A stretch of DNA of 64,000 bases, taken from contig NZ_RJOB01000003.1 of assembly GCF_003943935.1 (NCBI RefSeq), positions 186,001-250,000 on the forward strand. The letters are read 5' to 3'. Source of the DNA: Streptococcus mitis. Its GTDB lineage: Bacteria > Bacillota > Bacilli > Lactobacillales > Streptococcaceae. The notes beneath the pieces were generated by a model. That model was not told where the DNA came from, searched no databases, and saw only the letters and a list, made by a program, of their open reading frames with translations. Positions 24,548 to 35,292 of this stretch are shown piece by piece. Position numbers and translations under genes: made by a program. Every line of letters starts with the position of its first letter. Position 1 is the first letter of the stretch.

Positions 24548-26218
24548 CTACTCATCTTGAATTGTAATACGATACTGAACACCTGCTTGCTCTGCAGAAT
24601 CTATAGTAATAGCATAGCGATCCCCAAAATAGAGCACAAAACGCTCATGGACATTGACAATCCCGATAGACTGCCTTTGGGCACTGTAGCTGGCTTGGTG
24701 TTCAAACTGTCTCTGCCTTAGTTTTTCTCGGAGATTTGCCAGCTTTTCAGACGACATACCACGACCATTATCTACCACTAAAATTTCCACAAAACCATCT
24801 CGTTTAAGAGCCTTGATGCTAATCACATTATCTGTCCGTCTGTGGTCAACACCATGAGCGAAATAATTTTCTACCAGCGGTTGCAAGGTAAACTTAGGAA
24901 TCTTCATATTCTCTAACTCTGGGTCTATCTTGAAACCATAGGCAATGGACTTGGGATAGCGAACCATACAAAGATAACTATATTTACGGCAAAATTCTAA
25001 TTCCTGTTTGAGAAGGGTTTCTCTTTCGTCAGAAATATTGTTACGCAAGAGACTACTGAATTCATAAATGATATCTGCCAACTCATCTTGACTTTGCATG
25101 ACTGCGTACATACGTAAAAATTCCAGCGTATTATACATAAAATGAGGATTGATTTGAGCTTGTAGGGCTCGCATATTAGCATCCTTTTGACTAAGCTCTA
25201 ACTGGTAAATATCATGAATATTCTTTTCCAATCGATCCAACATATCATTGGTCGTCTCCGCGATTAGGAGCAATTCCTGATCCTTTTCAAGCGTATCAAT
25301 GCGAAGACCTTCTTCCCCTTGAGCAATAGCTTGAATGGAATCGACCAAATCCACTACCTGCTTTTGGTAATTAGCAAAGGTCTGCCTCAAAGTCAGATAA
25401 AGAATAACAATAAAGAGAAGGCTCAAGCCCACAATCAAAGCAGAGCTAGTCACTGTTCCTTGTAAAACGAAGTTTTTGGGAACTGCCACCTGAACCTGAT
25501 AGCCATGAGAGGTCACACCAACAAACCAGTTTTCATTCTCCCTATTGACTCTCTCACCAATATGAAAAATCTCCGTATCAAAAGGCGATGTCACAGTCAC
25601 AGCCATCGGGATATGACCTCGGGTATTGTCCACAGCATGGTATAAGATTTCTGGATCCAAGGAGATATAAACAACCCCTATCGATTGATCCGTCGCTGGG
25701 TCTAAAATAGGCACTCCAAAACTATTGGCCTCTGGTTTAAAGTCTTCCGCAAGTACCGTATGACCACCTCTCTCATTTCTGCTCGAAACATAAACTTCTT
25801 TAAAGTCCTGCAAGACGATTGCAACACCCGTTATATAGTCATTCTGAACATACAGGTCATCGATATTTTCATACAGAGAAATAGAAGTTGACGAAGCTGC
25901 TTGATGCTCCAACAGCCAATAAAAATACTCAGAAGTTGACAAGCTAAAGTACTTATAAACCCCTTGTATCCGGTCTTGATTGGCTACTAAATCTTGCGCT
26001 AGCTGGGCTGACTCGCGATAATAATATTCCACCTCTTCGACTGTTCGAGTAGTTACACGCTGGGCTACTCTTTGAGCTTCCTTTTCCCGTGAATCCCAGT
26101 CAGCGTAAGAAAGTAAGATTGCAAAACTCGCAATAATAATGATCATAACTGAACTGTAGGTTCGCAGAAGCGTATGTAGCCAAAACTGCTTCATTCTATT
26201 TTGTCGCCAATTTTTCAT
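24548..26218 (-). CDS. YesM-like sensor histidine kinase
   Basis: About 556 residues. A first membrane helix near residues 10-35, a large extracytoplasmic sensor region, a second helix (TVTSSALIVGLSLLFIVILYL), a HAMP region, the His-kinase motif QINPHFMYNTLEFLRMY and ATPase motifs VENYFAHGVDHR and VVDNGRGMS. The start is uncertain: ATG 26218 (MKNWRQNR) or 26194 (MKQFWLH) both lie within or against the 3' end of the upstream DUF624 gene. Overlap with that gene and adjacency to the regulator indicate one operon. Confidence 0.9.
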   Translation of the reverse strand: MKNWRQNRMKQFWLHTLLRTYSSVMIIIIASFAILLSYADWDSREKEAQRVAQRVTTRTVEEVEYYYRESAQLAQDLVANQDRIQGVYKYFSLSTSEYFYWLLEHQAASSTSISLYENIDDLYVQNDYITGVAIVLQDFKEVYVSSRNERGGHTVLAEDFKPEANSFGVPILDPATDQSIGVVYISLDPEILYHAVDNTRGHIPMAVTVTSPFDTEIFHIGERVNRENENWFVGVTSHGYQVQVAVPKNFVLQGTVTSSALIVGLSLLFIVILYLTLRQTFANYQKQVVDLVDSIQAIAQGEEGLRIDTLEKDQELLLIAETTNDMLDRLEKNIHDIYQLELSQKDANMRALQAQINPHFMYNTLEFLRMYAVMQSQDELADIIYEFSSLLRNNISDERETLLKQELEFCRKYSYLCMVRYPKSIAYGFKIDPELENMKIPKFTLQPLVENYFAHGVDHRRTDNVISIKALKRDGFVEILVVDNGRGMSSEKLANLREKLRQRQFEHQASYSAQRQSIGIVNVHERFVLYFGDRYAITIDSAEQAGVQYRITIQDE

Positions 26219-26810
26219 GGATGCTTTCATAGACCGGTTCCAACATATCACTGATAAAGAAATGCCACATCCCAATTCCTACAAAGAAAAGTAGAGCAGG
26301 CATATAATAACCAATTGCTACAAGTAGCACAGTCCCAAGGAAAACCTTGGCCACAGCCACTAGACTCATAAAGATGCCAATCAAGGATAGTTTGAGACTA
26401 TTTCGATAGGACAAATCAAAATAAACTTGTAATTTCAAAGATACTGTATAAGCCAAAAAGAGCAGGGCAACTACTAGGACATTCAAAAAGGTCGCAATCA
26501 GATGAACAATAGTCTGATGAGGCAATTGCACCAAGAGATACAAGCCATAAACCAAAACTAGATCCACTCCTAGAAAGCTATAGAAAATCAGGTTGCTTGA
26601 TACAAAATTTTGTTTGTAAAGAGACCAAGCCTCCTTCAAACTGTATTCTCGAAAGCTATAACCATGTTCTGCATATAAACTCATCAAGGTGGCACTAGCT
26701 GGCGCTAGACCAAGGATAATCCCTCCTGCTAAAGTTAATAGCCAAAAGAAGGCTGTCGTAATCATCCCTAAAAAGAAACGATTAAAGACAAAGTCTAAAA
26801 ATCTCCCCAT
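26196..26810 (-). CDS. DUF624 (YesL-like) membrane protein
   Basis: 204 residues with five or six predicted helices and the DUF624 opening MGRFLDFVFNRFFLGMITTAF. YesL-type proteins sit next to YesM/YesN two-component systems, as here, where the kinase gene begins inside its 3' end. The molecular role is unknown; a sensing or transport accessory is plausible. Ribosome binding site AGGAGGATATC precedes the ATG. Confidence 0.88.
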   Translation of the reverse strand: MGRFLDFVFNRFFLGMITTAFFWLLTLAGGIILGLAPASATLMSLYAEHGYSFREYSLKEAWSLYKQNFVSSNLIFYSFLGVDLVLVYGLYLLVQLPHQTIVHLIATFLNVLVVALLFLAYTVSLKLQVYFDLSYRNSLKLSLIGIFMSLVAVAKVFLGTVLLVAIGYYMPALLFFVGIGMWHFFISDMLEPVYESIHEKLATK

Positions 26811-26944
26811 GATATCCTCCTAAAAATAACTCTGAAACTATTATAGCATATTTCAAGCGTTTTCAAACACATAGACTATCCATTTACAATCCCACCAAAC
26901 CGTGGTACAATGAGAATTGTGATAAAATTATCAGGAGACAATTC

Positions 26945-27514
26945 ATGAAAAAATCTATCTTAACTACACTGCTTTTTGCAGTTCTTTACTTCCTCTGCAT
27001 GGGGATTGGTGTCCTTTTGGGCAACCTCTTTGACCAAACTGGAAACATGTTTTATGCGCCTGCCTTTACTGGCCTTGTAGGCGGCAGCGTCTATATGATC
27101 CTAGTCGCAAAAATTCCGCGCTTTGGAGCCATTACCACTATCGGCCTTGTCATGGCCCTCTTTTTCTTGGGAACTAAACACGGTGCTGGTGCCTTCCTTC
27201 CTGGAATTATCTGTGGCCTCCTAGCAGATGGAGTAGCTAACCTCGGAAAATACAAGGACCAAACAAAGAACCTCCTTTCTTTCCTTATTTTTGCCTTTAG
27301 CACATCAGGACCAATCTTGCTTATGTGGATTACTCCCAAAGCCTATATGGCTACCCTTCTGGCAAGAGGAAAATCGCAAGAATATATCGACCGTATCATG
27401 GTCGCACCAAACCCTGGAACCGTCCTTCTATTTATCGCAAGTATTGTCATCGGAGCCCTAGTGGGTGCTTTGATTGGACAAGCCTTGAGTAAAAAATTGG
27501 CACAAAAAATCTGA
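26945..27514 (+). CDS. MptD-family putative ECF transporter S component
   Basis: 189-residue membrane protein with five or six helices; sequence such as LGNLFDQTGNMFYAPAFTGLVGGSVYMILVAK (shortened) and GAGAFLPGIICGLLADGVANLGKYK resembles the MptD/Trep-Strep group of substrate-specific ECF components. No ECF ATPase or T component is adjacent, so it would share a housekeeping module. The substrate is unknown. Ribosome binding site CAGGAGACAATTC; a terminator follows directly. Confidence 0.8.
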   Translation: MKKSILTTLLFAVLYFLCMGIGVLLGNLFDQTGNMFYAPAFTGLVGGSVYMILVAKIPRFGAITTIGLVMALFFLGTKHGAGAFLPGIICGLLADGVANLGKYKDQTKNLLSFLIFAFSTSGPILLMWITPKAYMATLLARGKSQEYIDRIMVAPNPGTVLLFIASIVIGALVGALIGQALSKKLAQKI

Positions 27515-27519
27515 TTAAT

Positions 27520-27545
27520 AAAAAAGAGCCACACGGCTCTTTTTT
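27520..27545 (+). terminator. Bidirectional terminator between the S component and metI
   Basis: AAAAAGAGCC-ACAC-GGCTCTTTTTT: a 10-bp stem with poly-A and poly-T on either side; it serves both converging genes. Confidence 0.9.
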
Positions 27546-28236
27546 ATTTATGACTCAATTTCTTGGTCAGGAAATCTCCCAAGAATTGGATTGCAAAGAT
27601 AATCAAAATGATAATGATAGTTGCCAAAATGGTCACATCGTGATTGTAACGGTTAAATCCATAGGCGATAGCTACGTTACCAATACCACCTGCTCCGACC
27701 GCTCCCGCCATGGCTGTTTCACCGACTAGTGAAATCAAGGTTACAGTCGTCACACGGATCAAATCTGGAAGGCCTTCTGATAGGTAAACACCTACGATAT
27801 CCCAGAATGTCGCTCCGCTAGCTTGAGCCGCCTCAATGACACCACCATCTAGCTCAGCCAATACCACCTGTACTTGACGGGCAAAGAAGGCAAAGACTGC
27901 AAAAGATAACGGTACGATAGCCGCATTTGGACCAATGCTTGTTCCTACGATTAGATGAGAGAAGGGTGACAAGACTGCCAAGAGAATGATAAATGGTACC
28001 GCACGGAAAATAGAGGTAATCTTATCCAAAATCCAAAAAACAACTTTATTTTCCAAAACACCACCCGGCGCTGTCAAGACAAGGAAAAGACCTGCCACCA
28101 GCCCCAAGAAACCTCCAATAATAAAGGAAAGAACTGTCATATAAAGGGTTAGGTAAATGGCTGTTCCCCAGCCTGCTTGACCAGCCCAGCCCATTTTATA
28201 GACATTTGGCAAATAGGTTTGAATCAATGATTCCAT
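27544..28236 (-). CDS. metI: Methionine ABC transporter permease
   Basis: 230-residue inner permease with five or six helices and the coupling motif AAQASGATFWDIVGVYLSEGLPDLI near 135-160. It follows metN by one base and completes the NIQ-type methionine importer with metQ upstream in the same cluster. MetI homologues are of this length. Confidence 0.92.
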   Translation of the reverse strand: MESLIQTYLPNVYKMGWAGQAGWGTAIYLTLYMTVLSFIIGGFLGLVAGLFLVLTAPGGVLENKVVFWILDKITSIFRAVPFIILLAVLSPFSHLIVGTSIGPNAAIVPLSFAVFAFFARQVQVVLAELDGGVIEAAQASGATFWDIVGVYLSEGLPDLIRVTTVTLISLVGETAMAGAVGAGGIGNVAIAYGFNRYNHDVTILATIIIILIIFAIQFLGDFLTKKLSHK

Positions 28237-28237
28237 C

Positions 28238-29299
28238 TTACTGTCCTCCCTTCAATACTTTTAGCTGTACGCCTGCTTGACGAATGGCTTCTTGAGCACC
28301 TGCCAACGCTGCTTTTTCACCTGACAAGACCACAACTAATTCTCCAACAGGAGTACCATCCAAAATTTCGATATTTCCATAGAGGATATTAGCCGTTACT
28401 TGGTAATGCTTGTACAATTCATTCAAAAGTGGCTCGTCTGTTGAAGCCCCTGCATACTTGAGTTGCACCAAGAGACTATTTTCAGACAGATTTTCCACGA
28501 TTTCTTGCTTCTCAATCTTAACCATAGCTTCATCAATGCCTGTGGCTGTTGAGATAAAGTCCTGGGTCAAAGGTTGTTTAGGGTCTGAAAAGATTTCAAG
28601 GACACTGCCCTCTTCAATCAAATGTCCATCCTGCATAACTGCCACACGGTTGGCAATGTCTTTGACAATCTGCATTTCATGCGTAATCAAGACAACAGTC
28701 AAACCTAATTTTTGGTTCAAATCTTGCAACAAGGCCAAAATCTGCTTGGTAGTCTTAGGATCAAGGGCGGAAGTTGACTCGTCTGAAATCAAGATTTTTG
28801 GATCATTTGCCAAGGCACGCGCAATGGCCACACGCTGTTTTTGCCCTCCAGATAGTTGTGAAGGGTAGTTTTCAGCACGGTCCGCCAAGCCAACCAAGTC
28901 CAACAACTTGGCTACTTTAGCCTTCTTTTCTTCCTTGCTGAGTCCAGAGTGTTTAAGGGCAAAGGCTACATTCTCCTCTGCCGTCTTTTGGCTCATCAGG
29001 TTAAAATGCTGGAAAATCATCCCGATATCTTGACGTTTACGACGCAACTGCTCTGCCGTCAAGGTGACCTTACCATCAAAAATCACATCATCGTCAATGG
29101 TAATTTTCCCCGCAGATGGTTTTTGCAAGAGGTTAATTACCCGTACAAGGGTTGACTTCCCTGCTCCAGAATATCCAACGATTCCGTAGATATCCCCTTC
29201 TTGGATGTGAATAGTCACATCCTTGACCGCTGTGATGGTTCTCTTCTTTTGGTGAAAAGTCACATCGATCTGATCTAACTTGATAATATCTCTACTCAT
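28238..29299 (-). CDS. metN: Methionine ABC transporter ATP-binding protein
   Basis: 353 residues. Walker [18 protein letters not shown] near 38-54, ABC signature [16 protein letters not shown] near 142-157, Walker [13 protein letters not shown] and the switch His in [10 protein letters not shown]-terminal NIL domain (about 265-350) binds methionine and feedback-inhibits transport in the family. It starts inside the 3' end of the M20 peptidase gene (8-base overlap), indicating coupled translation. Confidence 0.94.
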   Translation of the reverse strand: MSRDIIKLDQIDVTFHQKKRTITAVKDVTIHIQEGDIYGIVGYSGAGKSTLVRVINLLQKPSAGKITIDDDVIFDGKVTLTAEQLRRKRQDIGMIFQHFNLMSQKTAEENVAFALKHSGLSKEEKKAKVAKLLDLVGLADRAENYPSQLSGGQKQRVAIARALANDPKILISDESTSALDPKTTKQILALLQDLNQKLGLTVVLITHEMQIVKDIANRVAVMQDGHLIEEGSVLEIFSDPKQPLTQDFISTATGIDEAMVKIEKQEIVENLSENSLLVQLKYAGASTDEPLLNELYKHYQVTANILYGNIEILDGTPVGELVVVLSGEKAALAGAQEAIRQAGVQLKVLKGGQ

Positions 29300-30665
29300 A
29301 GCTTCTAATCAGCTCCTCTACTAATTCAATATGGGTGTAATAATCGGCGATTCGCACGTTTTCATCTCCACCGTGGTCTCGGCTGTTGGCATTTCCTAGA
29401 CCGAAGGCCACCATTGGCACCTCTAGGGCATCAAAGACCGTATGCATAGGCCCTGTCCCAGCTGTAGTTGGCAAGACTGAAACGCCCTGTGGATAGAATT
29501 TCTTAGCCAACTCGATTACATTAAGAATGGCTGGTGCGCTCATATCGCTTCGATAGCTCATCTCTCCCAAGGTATAGTATAATTCTACCTTATCAAAGCC
29601 ATTTTTGTCTAGCTGTTTCCGAATTTTTTCCAGAACATCATGCGGTTCTAGGCCAGGAACCAAACGAACTTCTAGCTTAGCGCTGGCTTCTGCTGGCAAA
29701 ATCGTTTTAACTCCTTGCCCTTGATAACCTGACTGAATCCCTTCGATATTAAGGGCTGGCTCAAAAAAGAATCGTTTTAGAAAGGCTGCGCGGTCCTCTT
29801 GTAAGAGAGGCAATTCCAAACCATAAATCTGACTGATTTCCCCTGGATTTCGTTGGGCATAGATATCCACCAAGGCCAACTCACGTTCATTTGGTTCTTG
29901 AACTTCTTCGTACAAACCTTCAACCAAGATACGACCATCTGCGACACGAAGAGACTGTAAGGCTTGGAGGAGGTACCAGGGAGCTGATTCCACAACCCCA
30001 CCATAACTAGAATGGATATCCACATCAGCACTTTTTACCTTGGCATCAAAAGTCACAATTCCCTTATTTCCACCAGAAATTTCTAGCTGTTCCAAGGCAT
30101 TTTTGGTCCCTTGTTCCCAGACCAACAAGTCTGCGCCACGAAGTTTGTCCGCATGTTTTTCCAGATACTTATCCAGGTCTGTCGAAGCTGATTCCTCCGC
30201 TCCCTCCATGATAAAACTGATATTGACAGGCAGGTCATCGTGGTGCTGCATGTATTTTCTCAAAGCACTCAAACGAGCTGTGATATGACCCTTGTCATCG
30301 TCAACCCCACGCCCATACATGAAGCCATTACGCACCGAAAGAGTAAAAGGATCCTCCGTCCAGACCTGATCCCCGTCCGCTGGCACAGTGTCATAGTGGT
30401 TATAGAAAATCAAGGTCTTAGCATCTGGGCGCGAACTCTTGAAATGCGCCATGACAAAGGGAGCCGTATAAGTCTCATCAATCTCCACTTCAGCCCCAAC
30501 ACGCTTGAAAATCTCACCCAGATAGTTTGCGACTTCCTTAAGTCCAACCTGCTGGGCAAAGACCGATTTCTTAGAAATCAAGGTACGCAAAACCTCAAAA
30601 TAATGCTGGGCTACATGATCTTTTTCAAATTTTTCAATCTGTTCTTGTTCGCTAGGAAAAACCAT
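29292..30665 (-). CDS. M20 family metallopeptidase / dipeptidase
   Basis: 457-residue zinc peptidase. Motifs: [12 protein letters not shown] near 88-99 (His and Asp), [15 protein letters not shown] near 118 (bridging Asp), MEGAEESAS near 158 (catalytic Glu), and [18 protein letters not shown] with [18 protein letters not shown] at the end. It is placed between metQ and metN, so it may release methionine from imported peptides; the substrate is an inference from context. Confidence 0.9.
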   Translation of the reverse strand: MVFPSEQEQIEKFEKDHVAQHYFEVLRTLISKKSVFAQQVGLKEVANYLGEIFKRVGAEVEIDETYTAPFVMAHFKSSRPDAKTLIFYNHYDTVPADGDQVWTEDPFTLSVRNGFMYGRGVDDDKGHITARLSALRKYMQHHDDLPVNISFIMEGAEESASTDLDKYLEKHADKLRGADLLVWEQGTKNALEQLEISGGNKGIVTFDAKVKSADVDIHSSYGGVVESAPWYLLQALQSLRVADGRILVEGLYEEVQEPNERELALVDIYAQRNPGEISQIYGLELPLLQEDRAAFLKRFFFEPALNIEGIQSGYQGQGVKTILPAEASAKLEVRLVPGLEPHDVLEKIRKQLDKNGFDKVELYYTLGEMSYRSDMSAPAILNVIELAKKFYPQGVSVLPTTAGTGPMHTVFDALEVPMVAFGLGNANSRDHGGDENVRIADYYTHIELVEELIRSYE

Positions 30666-30714
30666 ATTCTCTCTACCTTTCTATGAACTACTCTTCCTGA
30701 CAATCCATGCTCTA

Positions 30715-30750
30715 TACAAAAGCAAGAGGTGGAATTCTCTCTCCCACCTC
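30715..30750 (-). terminator. Terminator between metQ and the M20 peptidase
   Basis: Minus strand GAGGTGG (30750-30744) pairs with CCACCTC (30732-30726), followed by TTGCTTTTG. The T-run is imperfect, so partial read-through would favour metQ over the downstream genes. Confidence 0.65.
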
Positions 30751-30761
30751 CCTGTTTCTTA

Positions 30762-31616
30762 TTACCAAACTGGTTGATCCAAACCGTCTGATGTTTCTTC
30801 GATAACTTTTTTCACTTCATCCGTGTGGTAAGCTGCGATTACTTTCTTGATAGCATCAGCCTTAGGTGATGTTTCCCAGTCTTTTTTCGCAACGATGATA
30901 TTGTACCATTGTTTTGAGTTTTCATCAGCTTGTTCTTTGAAAAGTGCTTTCTTGTAGTCCAATTTTGCTTCTGTAACGAAGGTATTGTTTACAACGGCAG
31001 CGTCAACTGATGACAATGAACGAGCAGTTTGGCTAGCGTCCAATTCAGTGATTTTCAAGTTCTTTGGATTTTCTTTGATGTTAGCAACTGTTGCAAGAGC
31101 AGTTCCTGAAACATCCAATTTAATCAAGCCAGCTGATTGAAGCAAGTAAAGCGCACGGCTTTCGTTTGTAGCATCGTTTGGTACAGCGATTTCTCCGTTT
31201 GCTGGGATATCTTCTACTTTATTGTACTTATTGTCACTTCCATTCAAACCTGAGTAAAGGCGGATTGGAGAGATATAAGTATCTGCAATCGCTACAAGGT
31301 CTTTTCCGTTTTCTTTGTTCCAGTTGTTCAAGAAGTTGTAGTGTTGGAAAGCGTTCAAATCTACTTCGCCATCAGCAGTTGCCTTGTTTGGTTGTGAGTA
31401 GTCTGTGAACTCTGTAAATTCCAAAGTGATACCGTCTTTTTTAACCAATTCTTGAACCTTATCCCAACGAGCTTCTTCAGAACCGCTACGGTTGACAGTT
31501 GCGATTTTGATAGTTGTTGCATTGTCTGCTTTCTTTTCTGAGTTTCCGCAAGCGACAAGAGCCAAACCTGCGACTGTAGCAAGGGCTGCTACACCAAGCC
31601 ATTTTTTGATTTTCAT
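30762..31616 (-). CDS. metQ: Methionine-binding lipoprotein MetQ
   Basis: 284-residue substrate-binding lipoprotein of the NlpA family. The signal peptide ends LALVACGNS with the lipid-bearing Cys near 23. The domain has TIKIATVNRSGSEEARWDKVQ, DLNAFQHYNFLNNWNKENG and AAVVNNTFVTEAKLDYKKAL, typical of MetQ. It lies upstream of metN and metI on the same strand, with an intervening peptidase gene and a leaky terminator. A perfect MET-box lies about 80 bases upstream. Confidence 0.93.
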   Translation of the reverse strand: MKIKKWLGVAALATVAGLALVACGNSEKKADNATTIKIATVNRSGSEEARWDKVQELVKKDGITLEFTEFTDYSQPNKATADGEVDLNAFQHYNFLNNWNKENGKDLVAIADTYISPIRLYSGLNGSDNKYNKVEDIPANGEIAVPNDATNESRALYLLQSAGLIKLDVSGTALATVANIKENPKNLKITELDASQTARSLSSVDAAVVNNTFVTEAKLDYKKALFKEQADENSKQWYNIIVAKKDWETSPKADAIKKVIAAYHTDEVKKVIEETSDGLDQPVW

Positions 31617-31698
31617 GATTCTTTCTCCTTAAAAATAATACCGTACTAGTATCTCACAATTTGTTTGATTTCACAAATTGTTATTAGATAGCCAGATA

Positions 31699-31715
31699 TA
31701 TAGTTTAAAACTATA
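31699..31715 (-). promoter_or_regulatory. MET-box, binding site for the MtaR/MetR-type activator
   Basis: TATAGTT-TAA-AACTATA, a perfect palindrome that fits the streptococcal MET-box consensus for LysR-type methionine regulators. It is about 85 bases upstream of the metQ ATG, with a plausible promoter (TTGTGA, 17 bases, GATACT) in between, so the site would lie just upstream of -35. A second inverted repeat, ACAATTTGT/ACAAATTGT, lies around 31657-31683. Confidence 0.8.
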
Positions 31716-31769
31716 TCCCTAAAAACTGAGAAATCACCCATCTTATTCCGAATGGATGACTTCAAGAAA

Positions 31770-32633
<864 letters not shown>

Positions 32634-32703
32634 TTATCAGAAAAAAAGTAATTATGCCATTATATGATATTTATCTCTGTGATAGATTTTCTTTATAGCC
32701 CAT

Positions 32704-33027
32704 TTAAAATAGTAAACGCAGGACGGCAATTAAGACAACTCCAAAGAGAACTGTTCCGACTAGATTGCGGTATCGAAAGGCTACCCAAGCGGTTGGAAAG
32801 ACTGCCAAGAAGTCTAGCCATTTAATTTGAGGAAGACTCCCAACCTTGCCTGTCACTACACTTGAAAGAATCAAGGCAAAGATAATAGAAACGGGCAAGA
32901 ACTTCAAAAAACGCTCAACGATCGCAGGCAAGCCCCTATACTTGACCAAGATGAAAGGAATCATACGGGGGATCCAGGTCACCAAGCCAGAGAAAATAAC
33001 TGCTAATAAAAGATACTTACTGACCAT
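32704..33027 (-). CDS. azlD: Branched-chain amino acid exporter small subunit AzlD
   Basis: 107-residue membrane protein with four helices (MVSKYLLLAVIFSGLVTWIPRMIPF in part). AzlD family members pair with AzlC to export branched-chain amino acids or analogues. It overlaps azlC by 11 bases, consistent with coupled translation. Confidence 0.9.
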   Translation of the reverse strand: MVSKYLLLAVIFSGLVTWIPRMIPFILVKYRGLPAIVERFLKFLPVSIIFALILSSVVTGKVGSLPQIKWLDFLAVFPTAWVAFRYRNLVGTVLFGVVLIAVLRLLF

Positions 33028-33712
33028 CTAAAACCACCCCCATTGTACAACCTAGCAAGGTCGCAAACAGAACAGCTAGCGACTGAGACACCACTGTTAA
33101 GAGTAAAAAGAAGGACACCGCAACAACTGCTAGGATAATGAGCAGATTGCGGACAGGAATCCGTCTTTGCATAATCTGGAATTGCGAAGCAAAAATTCCA
33201 ATGAACATCCCAACCAGGGCAAAATCCAAGCCAAAGATTTCTGGATTTGGCAGCAGACCACCCAGAGCCGTTCCGACAACTGTTCCCACAAACCAAGCCA
33301 CATAGCTGTTGAGATTGTTTCCGTGCATCCACATAGGATTGACCTTGTCTGTATGGGCTAACTCGCCCATCAAAACGCCATAAGTCTCATCCGTCAAGAG
33401 ACTAGACATACCGATATTTTGCCAGAGACTGGTATGACGGAAATAGGTTGACGCATGCAAACTCAACAAAAAGAGACGCAAATTAATCAAAAAGACCGTC
33501 ATAGCAATAGCTGCTACAGGTGCTTGAACCGCAATCAGTGCCAACATGGCAAACTGGGCACTCCCAGCATAAACAAAGAGGCTCATCAAGCCCATCTCAA
33601 CAGGTGTCACATAGGGCGCACCAATAATCCCACAGGCCAAGCCAATACTGACATAACCAAGGGCCGTTGGCATGGCCGCCTGCGCCCCCTCCCAAAATCC
33701 TTTTTCTTTCAT
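33017..33712 (-). CDS. azlC: Branched-chain amino acid exporter large subunit AzlC
   Basis: 231 residues from MKEKGFWEGAQAAMPTALGY at 33712, chosen because AGGAG lies 4 bases upstream; an ATG 12 bases earlier overlaps that ribosome binding site. It has about six helices with the AzlC segment MSSLLTDETYGVLMGEL and a C-terminal hydrophobic bundle. The partner azlD overlaps downstream. Confidence 0.9.
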   Translation of the reverse strand: MKEKGFWEGAQAAMPTALGYVSIGLACGIIGAPYVTPVEMGLMSLFVYAGSAQFAMLALIAVQAPVAAIAMTVFLINLRLFLLSLHASTYFRHTSLWQNIGMSSLLTDETYGVLMGELAHTDKVNPMWMHGNNLNSYVAWFVGTVVGTALGGLLPNPEIFGLDFALVGMFIGIFASQFQIMQRRIPVRNLLIILAVVAVSFFLLLTVVSQSLAVLFATLLGCTMGVVLDGQ

Positions 33713-33736
33713 CTTTCTCCTCATATTGTCTTAATA

Positions 33737-33850
33737 ATACTCAATGAAAATCAAAGAGCAAACTAGAAAGCTGGCCACAGGTTGCTCAAAACATTGTTTT
33801 GAGGTTGCAGATAGAAGCTGACGCAGTTTGAAGAGATTTTCGAAGAGTAT
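33737..33850 (-). repeat. BOX element (A-B-C type, boxA partly degraded)
   Basis: From ATACTCAATGAAAATCAAAG to GATTTTCGAAGAGTAT, with boxC, a boxB-like AAAACATTGTTTTGAGG and a shortened boxA (GAAGCTGACGCAGTTTGAAG). Reversed orientation. It marks the border between conserved azlC and the variable segment that follows. Confidence 0.85.
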
Positions 33851-33952
33851 AAGTAGGCTGAAAAGGCTCCAGCCATAGCATGGACTATTATAACACATTC
33901 AGGAAAGAGAAAAAAGTCTGCTGATTGTAATCAGACAGACTCCATTTTATTC

Positions 33953-34465
33953 TTATTTAATCTTGAAGAATTGAACAATTGCCACAATACCTTGATAAAT
34001 AAAGACAAAGGCAATGGTGTAACTAATATAGAGACCGGTCATCAATGGGTGTCCCATCATGATTAAACCTGCTACGATTCCTAAAATCCCCATCCAAACT
34101 AGAGGGGTACCTACCGATTTATCCGTCTTACGAACCTTGAAACCAACGATAGTTTTTGTAATACCATTTGTCAAGGCCCATAAAGAAATGATAAATGGTA
34201 CAAATGTTACCATTTCAATAAAGCTACCTGAGAACAAGGTAAGAGCGAGGATGAGGGTAACAATTCCTCCAAATAAATTCCAGCCATGCTTTTCTTCTGA
34301 TTTGAAGTATTGTACAATCTCAGAAATCCCTTGAACTGCAAATACAAGTGCAAACCAGAAAGTCATGGAAGCCAAGCTAATAAGAGGATGTGCAAACATA
34401 TTAAAACCTGCAAAAACTGCAAAAATACCCGCAATTAGTAACAACCATTTCCAAATTTTCGACAT
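33953..34465 (-). CDS. HdeD/DUF308 family membrane protein
   Basis: 170 residues with six short helices in three pairs; repeated Gly-rich motifs (GIFAVFAGFNMF, GGIVTLILALTLF, GILGIVAGLIMMGHPL) are typical of DUF308/HdeD. HdeD is an acid-resistance membrane protein in E. coli, but streptococcal members are uncharacterised. Its ATG overlaps the stop codon of the tetR reading frame (TAATG), so it is probably a target and operon partner of that regulator. It has its own ribosome binding site AAAGGAGAAAAATA. Confidence 0.85.
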   Translation of the reverse strand: MSKIWKWLLLIAGIFAVFAGFNMFAHPLISLASMTFWFALVFAVQGISEIVQYFKSEEKHGWNLFGGIVTLILALTLFSGSFIEMVTFVPFIISLWALTNGITKTIVGFKVRKTDKSVGTPLVWMGILGIVAGLIMMGHPLMTGLYISYTIAFVFIYQGIVAIVQFFKIK

Positions 34466-35149
34466 TATTTTTCTCCTTTTTTAGAGGAATCTTCCTCTAG
34501 TATTCCATAAATCATCATATCCAAAACCTGTGATAATTGATGTTCATATCCTGAAACCAAGTCAGGCAAACTGCTATCTGACGAAACAGTTAAATAATAG
34601 GAACGAAACATATCCTGAATCAATCGCAGATAGTCCATAGCTCGTTTCTCATCAATATGCTCTTTCAGTTTGGATTCTGATATAAGTTTTTGACAAACTT
34701 GTTCATTCAAGTCCAAAAAGATAGCTTTTGGATTCTGATATAAGTTTTTGACAAACTTGTTCATTCAAGTCCAAAAAGATAGCTTTCTGTGGTGCAATGT
34801 CTGCTTCCAATTCTTCTGGTGTCGCAATCATTGCCTCAAAGAAAATGTGGCTATGTTCTGGGTATTGCTGATAAAATTGGTGACGTCTTTCCATATAATC
34901 AGCTAAGGAGGGCACTTGACCTTCCACCCCCAGAAACACTGCCAAAGCTTTCTCAAAACTCTCCTGAAAACAAGTTAGATAGAGGTCTGATTTCCCTGAA
35001 AAATTATGATACAAAACTCCTTTGGAAATACCATCCACTTTACAAAGTTCATTGATGACAAAACCTTGATAGCCTTTTGTAGCAAATTCAAACAAAGCAG
35101 CGGTAATGATTTTCTCTCTTCGTAGTCTTGTTTTTTCTTCTTTTCTCAT
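34465..35149 (-). pseudogene. TetR-family regulator disrupted by a 58-bp tandem duplication
   Basis: The 5' part (from MRKEEKTRLRREKIITAALFE at 35149) encodes a TetR helix-turn-helix (GYQGFVINELCKVDGISKGVLYHNFSGK in part) and ligand domain up to QKAIFLDLNEQVCQKLISES, then shifts frame and stops at 34703. The same residues recur in the other frame and continue to the natural end at 34465. An exact 58-bp direct repeat (34669-34726 and 34727-34784) causes the +1 shift. Removing one copy restores a continuous frame of about 208 codons. An internal ATG at 34764 could start a C-terminal fragment. The lesion looks recent, since both copies are identical. Confidence 0.9.
34669..34784. repeat. Perfect 58-bp tandem duplication inside tetR
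   Basis: Two identical head-to-tail copies, 34669-34726 and 34727-34784; two further T bases match at the end. 58 is not a multiple of three, so each gain or loss of a copy switches the tetR frame. Confidence 0.95.
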
Positions 35150-35292
35150 GTATTTATCTCTACATTTTTTAATTATAAACCGATTGGTCTGAAGTGTCAA
35201 GCAACTTTCTCAAAAATTTAACAGTCTGCTGATTGTAGCCATCATAAACAGACTGGAATCCAGTCTCAAACATATAATATACACATTCTTCG

